Of a stretch of 64,000 nucleotides of DNA, positions 17,277 through 25,847 are shown piece after piece; position 1 is the first letter of the stretch, and every line of letters starts with the position of its first letter. The notes under the pieces were generated by a model. That model made no database searches, had not been told where the DNA came from, and saw nothing but the letters and a program-made list of their open reading frames with translations. The DNA lies in NCBI GenBank assembly GCA_963840235.1, contig CAWIYC010000005.1:372001-436000 (forward strand), read 5' to 3'. The translations under genes were made by a program, and so were the position numbers. Source of the stretch: JBBRHQ01 sp963840235. GTDB taxonomy: Bacteria > Actinomycetota > Thermoleophilia > Solirubrobacterales > 70-9.

Positions 17277-18321
17277 GGCGCGCCGCCGCCTCATCCGCGG
17301 CCCCGGCGAGCCGCTCCACGATCTTTGCGAACTGCTCGAAGCCCTCGTCGGCCTTGCCGTACTGGCCCGCGGCGTAGCGGGCGAAGACGCCCTCGAGGAT
17401 GATCGCCAGCTTCCAGTAGCCGAGGGCGACGAAGAAGTCGAGCTGACCCAGGTCGCGCCCGGAGCGCTCGGTGTAGCGGGCCGCGAGCTGCTTGCGGGTG
17501 GGAAAGCCGGGGGCCATCGTCGCCGGCTCGAACAGGGGCACGAACTCGTCGCCCGGCTGCGACCAGTAGACCATCAGCAGGCCGACGTCGGCGAGCGGGT
17601 CGCCGAGCGTGCAGAGCTCCCAGTCCACCACCGCGGCAACCTCCCCGCCCGGCGAGAGAATCATGTTGTCGAGGCGGTAGTCCCCGTGGACAATCGCCGC
17701 TGAGCCCTGCTCCGGGATGCGGGCGGAGAGCCGGGCGTGGACCTCGTCGACGAGCGCCAGCTCGCGGGTCTTCGATTTCTCCCATTGCCCGTGCCAGCGG
17801 TGAAGCTGGCGAGCGACATAGTCCGACTTCTTCCCCAGCTCGCCCAGGCCGACATCGTCGGGGACGACCTCGTGGATCGCGACCAGCGTGTCGATCACGC
17901 GCTCACCTATTGCACGGCGGTCGGCGGGGTCGGGGAACAGGTCGGCCTCGGCGATCGAGCGCAGCACCGGGCCTTCGACGAACTCCATCACATAGAAGGG
18001 GGCTCCGTTGACGGCGTCGTCCTCGCAGAGCCCGACCACCGGCGGCACCGGGACCGGCGTCCGTTGGAGCGCTGAGATCACCCGGTGCTCGCGCCCCATG
18101 TCGTGGGCTGAGCCGAGTCGCTTTCCCAGCGGCGGGCGGCGAAGCGCCCAGCGGTGCCCGGCTGCGTCGGTGACACCGTAGGTGAGGTTCGACCGCCCGC
18201 CCGAGACCCGCTCGAAGGAGAGCGGCGGCTCGGCCCCGGAGACGTTGGCGGCGAACCAGCCCTCGACGCCGGCCCGGTCGATCCCTTCCGGCGCCTCTGT
18301 CCCGATAGCCTCGTCGCCCAT
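17266..18321 (-). CDS. APH-family phosphotransferase (ACAD10/11-type kinase domain)
   Basis: The product is 351 residues from the ATG at 18321. It has the ATP-binding N-lobe start RVSGGRSNLTYGV, the catalytic loop IVHGDYRLDNMILSPGG with Asp and Asn near 200, and the metal Asp in VAAVVDWELCTLGDPLADVG near 222. The family is the choline/aminoglycoside kinase-like group paired or fused with acyl-CoA dehydrogenases. In ACAD10/11 the kinase phosphorylates 4-hydroxyacyl-CoAs before dehydration. The convergent neighbour at 16026 is an acyl-CoA dehydrogenase of that subgroup, so a role in hydroxyacyl-CoA breakdown is plausible. An in-frame extension to 18351 exists but would overlap the divergent HAD gene. 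Confidence 0.85.
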   Translation of the reverse strand: MGDEAIGTEAPEGIDRAGVEGWFAANVSGAEPPLSFERVSGGRSNLTYGVTDAAGHRWALRRPPLGKRLGSAHDMGREHRVISALQRTPVPVPPVVGLCEDDAVNGAPFYVMEFVEGPVLRSIAEADLFPDPADRRAIGERVIDTLVAIHEVVPDDVGLGELGKKSDYVARQLHRWHGQWEKSKTRELALVDEVHARLSARIPEQGSAAIVHGDYRLDNMILSPGGEVAAVVDWELCTLGDPLADVGLLMVYWSQPGDEFVPLFEPATMAPGFPTRKQLAARYTERSGRDLGQLDFFVALGYWKLAIILEGVFARYAAGQYGKADEGFEQFAKIVERLAGAADEAAARLRP

Positions 18322-18334
18322 CTCGCGCAAGCAT

Positions 18335-18958
18335 ATGGCCGCAGCAGACACCGATAGAGCCCTGCTGATCGATTTCGGCGGCGTCCTGACGACGCCGGTC
18401 TGGGACAGCTTCTCGGCCTTCTGCCTTCAGAACGGGCTCGAAGAGGGGGCGGTCAAACGCCTCTTCCGAGAGGACCCTGAGGCGCTGGCAGACCTGCGTG
18501 CGCTGGAGACCGGGGCGATTCCAGAGGTGGAGTTCGAGCGTCGCTTCGGCGCCCGCCTCGGGCTCGAGGACAGCTCGCAGCTGATCGACAGCATGTTCGC
18601 GGGAATGGTCCCGGTCGAGGCCATGACCGCCGCCGTCCGGGCGGCGCGCGCCGCCGGCGTCCCCACCGGGCTGGTCTCGAACTCCTGGAGCGTGGGCCAC
18701 TACGATCGCGGCCTGCTGGCCGAGCTCTTCGACGCGGTCGTGATCTCGGCCGAGGTGCGGATGCACAAGCCCCAGCCCGAGATCTACATGCTGGCGGCCG
18801 AGCGCGTCAGAAGGCCGCCGCAGAGCTGCCTCTTCGTCGACGACCTGCGCGAGAACTGCGACGGCGCCGCCGCGGTGGGGATGGTCCCGCTGCTCCATCG
18901 CGAGCCGGACGAGACGATCGAGGTGCTGGAGCGGTTGCTGAGGATGCCGCTGCGCTGA
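18335..18958 (+). CDS. HAD-superfamily hydrolase (subfamily IA, epoxide-hydrolase N-domain-like)
   Basis: The 207-residue protein has HAD motif I as LLIDFGGVLTTPVWDSF near residue 10, motif II VPTGLVSNSWS near 108, the Lys of motif III in RMHKPQPEIY near 145 and motif IV CLFVDDLRENCDGA near 170. Motif I is DxGGV rather than DxDGT. This is typical of the soluble-epoxide-hydrolase N-terminal phosphatase group and of haloacid-dehalogenase relatives. It probably dephosphorylates a small organic phosphate. The ATG at 18335 is 14 bp from the divergent kinase gene's start, so the two share a very short control region. Confidence 0.85.
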   Translation: MAAADTDRALLIDFGGVLTTPVWDSFSAFCLQNGLEEGAVKRLFREDPEALADLRALETGAIPEVEFERRFGARLGLEDSSQLIDSMFAGMVPVEAMTAAVRAARAAGVPTGLVSNSWSVGHYDRGLLAELFDAVVISAEVRMHKPQPEIYMLAAERVRRPPQSCLFVDDLRENCDGAAAVGMVPLLHREPDETIEVLERLLRMPLR

Positions 18959-18962
18959 TGCC

Positions 18963-19811
18963 CTAGCCGGAGGCGATCAGGACGACCCCGAGGAGGGCCA
19001 GGGCGACGCCGAACTGCTGGACCCGGGCCAGGCGCTCGCCCAGCACGACCCTGGCGAGAAGGACCGTGACGATCGGGAACAGCGAGCCGCCGACGGCTAC
19101 CAGCGAGAGCAGGCCGATACTGCTGGCCACCGAGATCAGGGTGTTGGCGGCAGCGTCAAGGCAGCCGATCACCAGCAGCCCCGGCAGAGCCATGGCGGCG
19201 AGGCCGTGACGCGGCGGGCGCACGATCAGCGCCAGGCCGATCGCCACCGACCCCCCCAGGCGAGTCCAGGTCGCCGCCCATAGCGCGTCCTCGGAGGCGG
19301 CGCGGTCGATGGCGACGAAGAACAGCCCGAAGCCGAGGCCGGCGAGGGTGGCCAGGATCAGGGCGCGGGGGGAAATCGAGACGGCATGCGGGACCTCCGC
19401 CTCGCGCACCGCCATCGCGATACCGCACAGGGCCGCCGCCAACCCGGCGATCTGGACCCCGCTCGGCGACTCTCCCCGGATCAGGCCGACCGCGACCGGG
19501 ACCACCACCCCCATCGAGACCAGCGGCGAGATGATGCTGACCGGACCGATCGCCATCGCCGTGTAGAAGAGGGTGATCGCGGCGGCCCCGCAGATGCCGC
19601 CGATGACCGCGATCGCGGCCTCCTGCGGCGGCAGCGAGCCTCCCGAGGCCAGGGCCACGGCCGCGATCAGGACGAGGCCGGTCGGGTAGCTGACGGCGAC
19701 CACCCACAGCACCGGAGTGCGGCGCGAGGCCTGCCCGCCGAGGAAATCGGAGACACCCCAGGCGAGGCTGGCGGCGAGGGACAGCGCGATTGCAACGGTC
19801 TCCTGCGTCAC
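18963..19811 (-). CDS. EamA/DMT-family transporter
   Basis: The 282-residue membrane protein has ten hydrophobic segments arranged as two EamA repeats. The first repeat starts LAASLAWGVSDFLGGQASRR and the second starts near residue 150 (ALILATLAGLGFGLFFVAI). It ends in a late GERLARVQQFGVALALLGVVLI, characteristic of drug/metabolite exporters. Such proteins usually export amino acids or metabolites, and the substrate is unknown. It is convergent with the HAD gene (4-bp gap) and divergent from the histidine kinase gene. Confidence 0.85.
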   Translation of the reverse strand: MTQETVAIALSLAASLAWGVSDFLGGQASRRTPVLWVVAVSYPTGLVLIAAVALASGGSLPPQEAAIAVIGGICGAAAITLFYTAMAIGPVSIISPLVSMGVVVPVAVGLIRGESPSGVQIAGLAAALCGIAMAVREAEVPHAVSISPRALILATLAGLGFGLFFVAIDRAASEDALWAATWTRLGGSVAIGLALIVRPPRHGLAAMALPGLLVIGCLDAAANTLISVASSIGLLSLVAVGGSLFPIVTVLLARVVLGERLARVQQFGVALALLGVVLIASG

Positions 19812-19845
19812 GGAGCGCCGCTACTGTAGGGCTGAGGGCGTTGTC

Positions 19846-21366
19846 TTGAACGCTACGCTTGCCAACAGGCTCAGGATCGGCTTCGCAATCACCTTCGCCC
19901 TGCTGGCGGCGGTGGCGGTGATCGGAGTCGGCAACGTGCTCGAATTGCGTCACAACTTCGAGCAGCGGACCGAGCGCTCGTTCGAGCGCCAGATCAACGA
20001 TCCGGCGACGGCCGGCGCCGAGGCCGCCTACAGGGCCGCGCTCGACCGCAAGGTGACCGAGGACACCCGCCGCACGACGATCCTCTTCGCCGCGCTCCTG
20101 GTCGCCTGCCTGCTGACCGCCGGATTCGTCTTCGACCGCCTGATCGCATCGATCCAGCGGCCCCTGCAACGGCTGGTGGACGCGGCCGGCAAGCTCGCAA
20201 GCGGCGACCTGAGGGCGCGGGTCAGCGTCGGCGGCCCCTCGGAGACGGCGGCGCTGGGGGTCGCCTTCAACGAGATGGCGGACGAGCTGCAGTCGGCCTA
20301 CCGGCGCCTGGAGGAAAGCCGCGAACGCCTCTCGGTCACCCTCGAGAGCCTCTCCGACGGGGTCATCACCCTGGATGAGTCCGGCACCGTCACCGACGCC
20401 AACCCGGCCGCGCGTCGACTGGTTCCCTGGGCCGACGTCGGCACCCCGATCCGCGAGCTGCTGGCGAGCATGGCCGACAGGCGCTCGATCGAGCGCCTGC
20501 TGGCCGGGGGTGAGCCGAGGGAGCTCCACCTCGGCGAGGGCGAGGCCACCCTTGCGATCACCGCCTCCAAGCTCGGCGCCCAGGAGGGGGGAACCGTGCT
20601 CTCGGTCCGGGACATCTCCCAGCGCGCCCGCCTGGAGCGGATGAAGGACGAGTTCGTGCTGACGGCGTCGCACGAGCTGCGGAGCCCGCTGACCTCGGTC
20701 CAGGGCTTCGCCGAGCTGCTGATGCTCGAGCGCGAGCGGCTCAGCCCGAAGCAGGCGGAGACGGTCGAGATCATCCTCGACAACACCAGGCACCTGGTGC
20801 GGTTGCTGAATGACCTTCTCGACCTGGCGCGCAGCGACGCGGGCAGACTGACGATCAGCCCGGTGCCGACCGAGGTCGAGCCGCTCGTCTCCGAGGCGGC
20901 GCGCTCGATGCGGGCGCAGACCGAGGCCCGCGGGCAGCAGCTCGCCCTCGAGGTCGAGGCGGGACTGCCGAGGGTTTCGGTCGAGCCGGACCGGATCCGC
21001 CAGGTGCTGGTCAACCTGCTCGCCAACGCGAATGAGTACTGCCCCGAGGGCGCCTCGATCAAGGTGACGGCCATGCGCGGGGCCGACGGGGTGGTGATCG
21101 CCGTCTCCGACAACGGCCCCGGGATCTCGGCTCAGCAGCGCGAGCACATCTTCGATCGCTTCGTCCGCGGCGAGGCGGGACTGACCCAGCGGGTGAGCGG
21201 CAGTGGCCTCGGCCTGGCAATCTCGAAGTCACTGGTCGAGCTGCACGGCGGCTCGCTCGACGTCGACTCCGCCCCCGGCCGCGGCTCGACCTTCCGCATC
21301 GTTCTCCCGGCGCTCGCCGATCGGAGCGGACGCAAGGGGGGGCGGAAGCTGCTGGAGAGCCGTTGA
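19846..21366 (+). CDS. Membrane sensor histidine kinase (HAMP-PAS-HisKA-HATPase)
   Basis: The 506-residue protein starts at TTG 19846. TM1 is about 7-30 (LRIGFAITFALLAAVAVIG). A short extracytoplasmic loop of about 50 residues follows, then TM2 at about 83-105 and a HAMP domain ending near 150. A PAS-like segment is next (GTVTDANPAARRLVPW). The HisKA box ASHELRSPLTSVQGF has the phospho-acceptor His near 276. The HATPase motifs are NLLANANEYCPEG, VSDNGPGIS and GSGLGLAISKSLVELHGG. The small sensor loop suggests detection in or near the membrane. The stop TGA overlaps the receiver gene's ATG, so they form a two-component pair. Confidence 0.9.
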   Translation: MNATLANRLRIGFAITFALLAAVAVIGVGNVLELRHNFEQRTERSFERQINDPATAGAEAAYRAALDRKVTEDTRRTTILFAALLVACLLTAGFVFDRLIASIQRPLQRLVDAAGKLASGDLRARVSVGGPSETAALGVAFNEMADELQSAYRRLEESRERLSVTLESLSDGVITLDESGTVTDANPAARRLVPWADVGTPIRELLASMADRRSIERLLAGGEPRELHLGEGEATLAITASKLGAQEGGTVLSVRDISQRARLERMKDEFVLTASHELRSPLTSVQGFAELLMLERERLSPKQAETVEIILDNTRHLVRLLNDLLDLARSDAGRLTISPVPTEVEPLVSEAARSMRAQTEARGQQLALEVEAGLPRVSVEPDRIRQVLVNLLANANEYCPEGASIKVTAMRGADGVVIAVSDNGPGISAQQREHIFDRFVRGEAGLTQRVSGSGLGLAISKSLVELHGGSLDVDSAPGRGSTFRIVLPALADRSGRKGGRKLLESR

Positions 21367-21743
21367 TGGCGCGGATCCTGGTCGCCGACGACTCCGAGAC
21401 GATCCTTCTGCTGATGCGGACGAGACTGGAGATGGAGGGCTACGAGGTGATCACCGCGGCCGACGGCGCCGAGGCCACGGACGAGCTCTGGCGGCGAGGC
21501 CCCGGAGAGGGACCGGACCTGATGCTGCTCGACGCGATGATGCCGGGCAAGTCCGGGCTCGATGTCCTGCGCGAGGTGCGGGCGGCCGGCAGCGAGATCC
21601 CGGTGCTGATCGTCAGCGCCCACGGCGAGACGGCGAGCGCGGCGCGGGCCGGCGAGGCGAGCGCCAGCGGCTTCCTCGGCAAGCCGATCGACTTCAGCGA
21701 GCTGCTGCGCCGGGTTGCCGAGCTCCTCGGCGAGAGCGGCTAG
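21366..21743 (+). CDS. Single-domain response regulator receiver (CheY-like)
   Basis: The 125-residue protein is a bare receiver domain. It has the acidic pair in ILVADDSE, the phospho-acceptor Asp near 56 in LMLLDAMMPGKSGLDVL, the conserved Ser in VLIVSAHGET and the Lys near 105 in GFLGKPIDF. There is no output domain, so it probably signals by protein contact or to another kinase. It is translationally coupled to the histidine kinase by a TGATG overlap. Its TAG stop lies in the palindrome CTAG at 21740-21743, which also supplies the stop of the convergent helicase gene. Confidence 0.9.
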   Translation: MARILVADDSETILLLMRTRLEMEGYEVITAADGAEATDELWRRGPGEGPDLMLLDAMMPGKSGLDVLREVRAAGSEIPVLIVSAHGETASAARAGEASASGFLGKPIDFSELLRRVAELLGESG

Positions 21744-23170
21744 CTGCGGGCGACCTCGAGCCGGATCTCACGGCCCTTGAGCTTGGTCCCGTCGAGGAAC
21801 TCGACCGCCCGCTCGGCGTGCTCGGAGTCGAGCTCGACGAAGGAGAAGCGGTGGAGCACGCGGACGTCGCGGATCGCCTCGTCGGGAACCACCGCTCCCT
21901 CGCGCAGGATGAACCGCAGGTCCTGCTCGGTGATGCCGCTGCGCTCGCCGCGATTGACGAACAGCTTCTGGGTGCCGTCAGCCGGGGCCGGCTTGCCCTC
22001 CCGCTCGCGGGGGGCGCCGCGCTCGCGCCGGCGCGGTCTGGGGGCATGCTCGAGGCGTTCCTCGGGCGCCTCCCACTCGCCGATCGAGGTCTTGACGTCG
22101 CGCTCGATCCGGTCGATCTCGTTGCGCTGACTCGGCGTCACCAGGGTGATCGCCCGTCCGGTGCGGCCGACCCGCCCGGTGCGCCCGATCCGGTGCACAT
22201 AGACCTCCGAGGAGTCGGGGACGTCATAGTTGATGACGTGGGTGACATGCTCGATGTCGAGACCCCTGGCGGCGATGTCGGTGGCGACCAGGAGTCGCAC
22301 ACGGTGGTCCTTGAAGGCGATCATCACCCCGTCGCGCGAGCCCTGGCTCATGTCGCCGTGGAGCGCCTTGACGTCGAGTCCCTTCTCCTTCAGGGTCCTC
22401 TCCAGCCGCGAGGCGCCGATCTTGGTGCGGCAGAAGATGATCGCCTGCTCGGGTTCCTCGGCCCGGAGCAGCTCGATCAGCCTCGGCGCCTTCTCGCGGG
22501 CCCCGACCTCGATGAAGGCCTGCGAGATCGCGTCGACGGTGAGCTGCTTCGGGGTGATGCTGATCGTCACCGGGTCGTACATGTAGCCCTCGGCGAGGCG
22601 CTGGACCGGCGGTGGCATCGTCGCCGAGAACAGCGCCGTCTGGCGGCCGCTCGGGCACATCCGCAGGATCTTCTCGACGTCCTCGATGAAGCCGAGGTCG
22701 AGCATCTCGTCGGCCTCGTCGAGAACGACGTAGCGGGCTGCGGTGAGCACCAGCGAGCGCCGCGACATCAGGTCCATCATGCGGCCGACGGTGGCGACGA
22801 CGACGTGGGCGCCGGCACGCAGCTGGGCCTGCTGGGAGCGAATCGGTGCGCCGCCGAAGACGGCGACGATCTCCACCGGGAGGTGCTCGGCGTAGGCGCG
22901 CATGGCCTGTGTCACCTGGATGCAGAGCTCGCGCGTCGGCGTCAGCACGATCCCCTGCACCTCCTCGTTGGCCGGATCGAGGTACTGGAGCAGGGGCAGG
23001 CCGAAGGCGGCGGTTTTTCCGGTCCCGGTCTGGGCCTGGCCGATGACGTCGTGCCCGGCGAGGAGCTCGGGGATCGCCTGCTCCTGAATCGGGGTGGGCT
23101 CGGTGTAGCCGAGCTCGTCGAGCACCTGCTGGATCTCCGAGGAGAGCCCGAGATCGCGGAATTCGGTCAC
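21740..23170 (-). CDS. DEAD-box ATP-dependent RNA helicase
   Basis: The 476-residue protein has the full motif set: Q motif (YTEPTPIQEQAIP), motif I AQTGTGKT, Ia PTRELCIQV, II DEAD, III SAT, V DIAARGLDIEHV and VI HRIGRTGRVGR. After a basic linker (PRRRERGAPRERE) it ends with a roughly 75-residue domain, KLFVNRGERSGITEQDLRF to KLKGREIRLEV. This resembles the DbpA/CsdA-type RNA-binding domain. It probably remodels ribosomal or structured mRNA, as DeaD-like proteins do in ribosome assembly and cold adaptation. Its ATG overlaps the stop of the quinone oxidoreductase gene (ATGA), so the two are co-transcribed. Confidence 0.92.
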   Translation of the reverse strand: MTEFRDLGLSSEIQQVLDELGYTEPTPIQEQAIPELLAGHDVIGQAQTGTGKTAAFGLPLLQYLDPANEEVQGIVLTPTRELCIQVTQAMRAYAEHLPVEIVAVFGGAPIRSQQAQLRAGAHVVVATVGRMMDLMSRRSLVLTAARYVVLDEADEMLDLGFIEDVEKILRMCPSGRQTALFSATMPPPVQRLAEGYMYDPVTISITPKQLTVDAISQAFIEVGAREKAPRLIELLRAEEPEQAIIFCRTKIGASRLERTLKEKGLDVKALHGDMSQGSRDGVMIAFKDHRVRLLVATDIAARGLDIEHVTHVINYDVPDSSEVYVHRIGRTGRVGRTGRAITLVTPSQRNEIDRIERDVKTSIGEWEAPEERLEHAPRPRRRERGAPREREGKPAPADGTQKLFVNRGERSGITEQDLRFILREGAVVPDEAIRDVRVLHRFSFVELDSEHAERAVEFLDGTKLKGREIRLEVARS

Positions 23171-24117
23171 GACGCCGGGTCCAGGAGGAGCTTGCCGGTC
23201 GTCCTCCGCCCCGCCAGCTCCCGGTGCGCCCGCTGCGCCTCCGAGAGCGGGTAGACGCCGCCGATGACCGCCTTCAGCTCTCCCGCCGCTGCGGCTCCGT
23301 AGACCTCCTCCAGCCCCTCCCGCAGGAGATCGAGCCTGGAGAAGAGATGGACCAGCCAGAAGCCGACGACGGCTCTGCTGTTTCGCATCAGGTGGCCCGT
23401 CTTCACCTGGTTCTCCTCGCGGGAGGCGATCCCGAAGGTGACCAGCCGCCCGAACGGCGCCAGCGAGCGCAGACTCTGCTCGAAGGCGTCGCCCCCGGAC
23501 ATCTCGAGGACGACGTCCACCGGGTCGCCGCTGTTGGCCTCGAGAATCTCCCCACGCAGATCCTCGGCCCGCGAGTCAGCTGCTGCGTCGGCGCCCAGCT
23601 CGAGGGTCATCTCGCGCTTCTCCGGGCTCGACGCGAGTGCGATCACCCTGCCCGCGCCCATCCGCTTGGCCAGCTGCACCGCGAGGCTGCCGGTGCCGCC
23701 CGCGGCGGCGTGGACGACAACGCTCTCGCCGGGTTGGAGGTCCGCCGAGATGCGAAGGATGCTGCGCGCGGTCAGTCCCTGAAGCAGCAGCGCCGCCGCC
23801 TGGTCGTCGTCGACGGAGTCCGGAACCGGGATCAGGGCAGCGTCGGGAACAACGACCTTCTCGGCGTAGCCCCCGTTCATCAACAGCGCCGCAACTCGCC
23901 GGCCCTCGGGCGTTGTGCCGCTTACCTCGCCGCCTGGGATCAGCGGCAACTGCTGGTCGGCGAGGTAATCGTTGCGGGTGACGTGGGTGTCGGCGAAGTT
24001 GACACCGGAGCGCGAAACCGACACCAGGGTGTGGCCTTCGGGCACCTCGGGGTCGGGAAGCTCGGTGTGCTGGAGCACCTCCGGACCTCCGAACTCGCTC
24101 ATCTGGATAGCCTTCAC
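23167..24117 (-). CDS. Zinc-independent quinone oxidoreductase-like medium-chain reductase
   Basis: The 316-residue protein begins MKAIQMSEFGGPEVLQ. It has SRSGVNFADTHVTRNDY, the NADPH-binding motif VVHAAAGGTGSLAVQLAKRMGA near residue 140 and the C-terminal AQRAHRELAGRRTTGKLLL. These are hallmarks of the NADPH:quinone oxidoreductase branch of the medium-chain dehydrogenase/reductase superfamily. The Cys residues that bind structural zinc are absent. It would reduce quinones or unsaturated carbonyl compounds with NADPH. It is upstream of and overlaps the helicase gene by 4 bp, and it is divergent from the PfkB gene. Confidence 0.88.
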   Translation of the reverse strand: MKAIQMSEFGGPEVLQHTELPDPEVPEGHTLVSVSRSGVNFADTHVTRNDYLADQQLPLIPGGEVSGTTPEGRRVAALLMNGGYAEKVVVPDAALIPVPDSVDDDQAAALLLQGLTARSILRISADLQPGESVVVHAAAGGTGSLAVQLAKRMGAGRVIALASSPEKREMTLELGADAAADSRAEDLRGEILEANSGDPVDVVLEMSGGDAFEQSLRSLAPFGRLVTFGIASREENQVKTGHLMRNSRAVVGFWLVHLFSRLDLLREGLEEVYGAAAAGELKAVIGGVYPLSEAQRAHRELAGRRTTGKLLLDPAS

Positions 24118-24177
24118 GGCCGCCTAGTTTCCCCTAGCGGCGCTGCGAGTGTCGCCCGACCCCTGCCTGGAGGACAT

Positions 24178-25098
24178 GTGTCTCTGACCGTCGTCGGATC
24201 GATCGCTTTCGATTCCGTCAAGACCCCGTTCGGGGAGCGCGAGCGAATGCTCGGCGGCTCCGCCGTCCATTTCTCCCTGGCCGCGAGCTTCTTCACCGAG
24301 GTTCGCGTCGTCGGGCCGGTCGGCGAGGATTTCGGCAGCGAGCAGTTCGCCGTGCTCGAGAGCCGCGGGGTCAGGACCGACGACATCGAGAGGGTGCCGG
24401 GCGGGCGTACCTTCTTCTGGCAGGGGCACTACGACTTCGACCTCAACACTGCCCACACCGACGACACCCAGCTGAACGTCTTTGGCGATTTCGCCCCGAA
24501 GCTCTCGAGGGATTCGCGAAACGCCGAGATGCTGTTCCTGGCAAACATCCAGCCCGACCTCCAGCGCCAGGTGCGGGATCAGTGCGACGGCGCCGGGTTC
24601 GCCGCGCTTGACTCGATGAACCTCTGGATCGAGACCGCGAAGGACTCGCTGCTGGCGGCGATCGGCGAGGTCGACTGCGTCATCGTCAACGATGCCGAGA
24701 TTCGCGAGCTGACCGGGGAGCCGAATCTTGCGCGCGCCGCGCGCTCGGTGATGTCTCTCGGCCCGCGGGCGGTGGTAGCGAAGCAGGGCGAGTACGGGGC
24801 GGCCCTGTTCACGCCGGAGGGCTTCTTCGCGCTGCCGGGCCTGCCGCTGGAGGACGTGCGCGACCCGACCGGCGCCGGGGACAGCTTCGCCGGGGGCTTC
24901 CTCGGCTACCTGCAGGGATGCGAGGGCGAGGTCGACGACACCGCCCTACGACGCGCCATGGGTTACGGCACCGTGCTCGCCTCGTTCAACGTCGAGGAGT
25001 TCGGAACCGAGCGCATTGTGCGCCTTACCCGCGAGGAGATCGAGGACCGCTTCGGCGAGCTGCGGATGATGACGCAGTTCGAGCCGCTGCCGGCGTAG
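24178..25098 (+). CDS. PfkB-family carbohydrate/nucleoside kinase
   Basis: The 306-residue kinase starts at GTG 24178, after GGAGG. It opens with LTVVGSIAFDSVKTPFG, then ERMLGGSAVHFSLAASFF, and carries the C-terminal PfkB signature DPTGAGDSFAGGFLGYLQG near residue 225 with the catalytic Asp. The family phosphorylates sugars or nucleosides with ATP, and ribokinase and adenosine-kinase relatives share this outline. The atypically short lid region (FFWQGHYDFDLNTAHTDDT) resembles a subgroup annotated only as sugar kinase. No pathway partner is adjacent. It is convergent with the UbiA-like gene. Confidence 0.88.
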   Translation: MSLTVVGSIAFDSVKTPFGERERMLGGSAVHFSLAASFFTEVRVVGPVGEDFGSEQFAVLESRGVRTDDIERVPGGRTFFWQGHYDFDLNTAHTDDTQLNVFGDFAPKLSRDSRNAEMLFLANIQPDLQRQVRDQCDGAGFAALDSMNLWIETAKDSLLAAIGEVDCVIVNDAEIRELTGEPNLARAARSVMSLGPRAVVAKQGEYGAALFTPEGFFALPGLPLEDVRDPTGAGDSFAGGFLGYLQGCEGEVDDTALRRAMGYGTVLASFNVEEFGTERIVRLTREEIEDRFGELRMMTQFEPLPA

Positions 25099-25106
25099 CC
25101 GCCGAC

Positions 25107-25847
25107 TCAGGAGCGGATCGCCAGTAAGCCAACGGCGAGCAGCGGCACGGCGACCGAGAGAGCGCGCAGCGCGCCATCGAGGGGAGCCTGCAGGCGCTCT
25201 CGGTCGAGCGGGCGCGAGCTTCCGTCAGCGAGGCGTTGCACGCCGTCGATCGCAACGGTGTGCCGCCGCAGCTCCCGCACCGGGGTCGAGAGCCGCCGCT
25301 GAGCGACACTGAGCCAGAAGCAGACGAGAACCGTCGCGGCGGCGGCGACAGCCTCGCCCGCCGAGTCCACCCCGAGGGCATTGACCCACCAGCCGGTCAG
25401 CGCCGGGAATGCCCCCCAGGCGGCAGCGAACCAGAAATCAGTGTGGAAGCGCCCGCCAAACAGCTCGAGGTTGTAGGCCGGGACGAGGAAGCAGCCGGCT
25501 GCGACCAGCGGGACCAGGGTCGGCGAGACCACGATCGCGCCGGCGACCCCGATCGCCAGCGCGGCGAACAGACCCAATGCCGCGATCGCCTTCAGCGCGC
25601 GATCCGAGAGCGCGGTGCCGAGCGGCCGCCCGCCGAGCTCGTCGAGCGCGTGGGCTCCGAGGCCGACGGCGCAGAAGAAGGCGAGCAGCGCCCAGCCAAG
25701 CCGGCTCCAGTGGAGCTGCGGGGCTGCTGCTGCCCCGATGGCGACGTAGCTGAGGTGCCAGAGGGTGTAGGGCGGGTGCAGGATCGTGATTACGTCGCGC
25801 CAGCCCCCCGGCGCAAGCGCGTAGAAGGCGGGGCGCTCAGCTTCCAC
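25107..25847 (-). CDS. UbiA-like integral membrane protein
   Basis: The 246-residue protein has about seven hydrophobic segments. The loop GLGAHALDELGGRPLGTALSD sits where UbiA prenyltransferases have their first Asp-rich motif, but only one Asp of NDxxDxxxD is evident. A second loop, YNLELFGGRFHTDFWF, is where a second motif would lie. Gene context supports a quinone link, since it overlaps the methyltransferase gene of menaquinone synthesis by 11 bp and is read after it. It could be a divergent prenyltransferase or a non-catalytic relative. I am confident it is a membrane protein and unsure of its family. Confidence 0.6.
   Translation of the reverse strand: MEAERPAFYALAPGGWRDVITILHPPYTLWHLSYVAIGAAAAPQLHWSRLGWALLAFFCAVGLGAHALDELGGRPLGTALSDRALKAIAALGLFAALAIGVAGAIVVSPTLVPLVAAGCFLVPAYNLELFGGRFHTDFWFAAAWGAFPALTGWWVNALGVDSAGEAVAAAATVLVCFWLSVAQRRLSTPVRELRRHTVAIDGVQRLADGSSRPLDRERLQAPLDGALRALSVAVPLLAVGLLAIRS

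Noticed and set aside
21203..23254. A 683-codon plus-strand open frame opposite the DEAD-box helicase
   Set aside because: It is a shadow frame that begins inside the histidine kinase gene in the wrong frame and has no domain.
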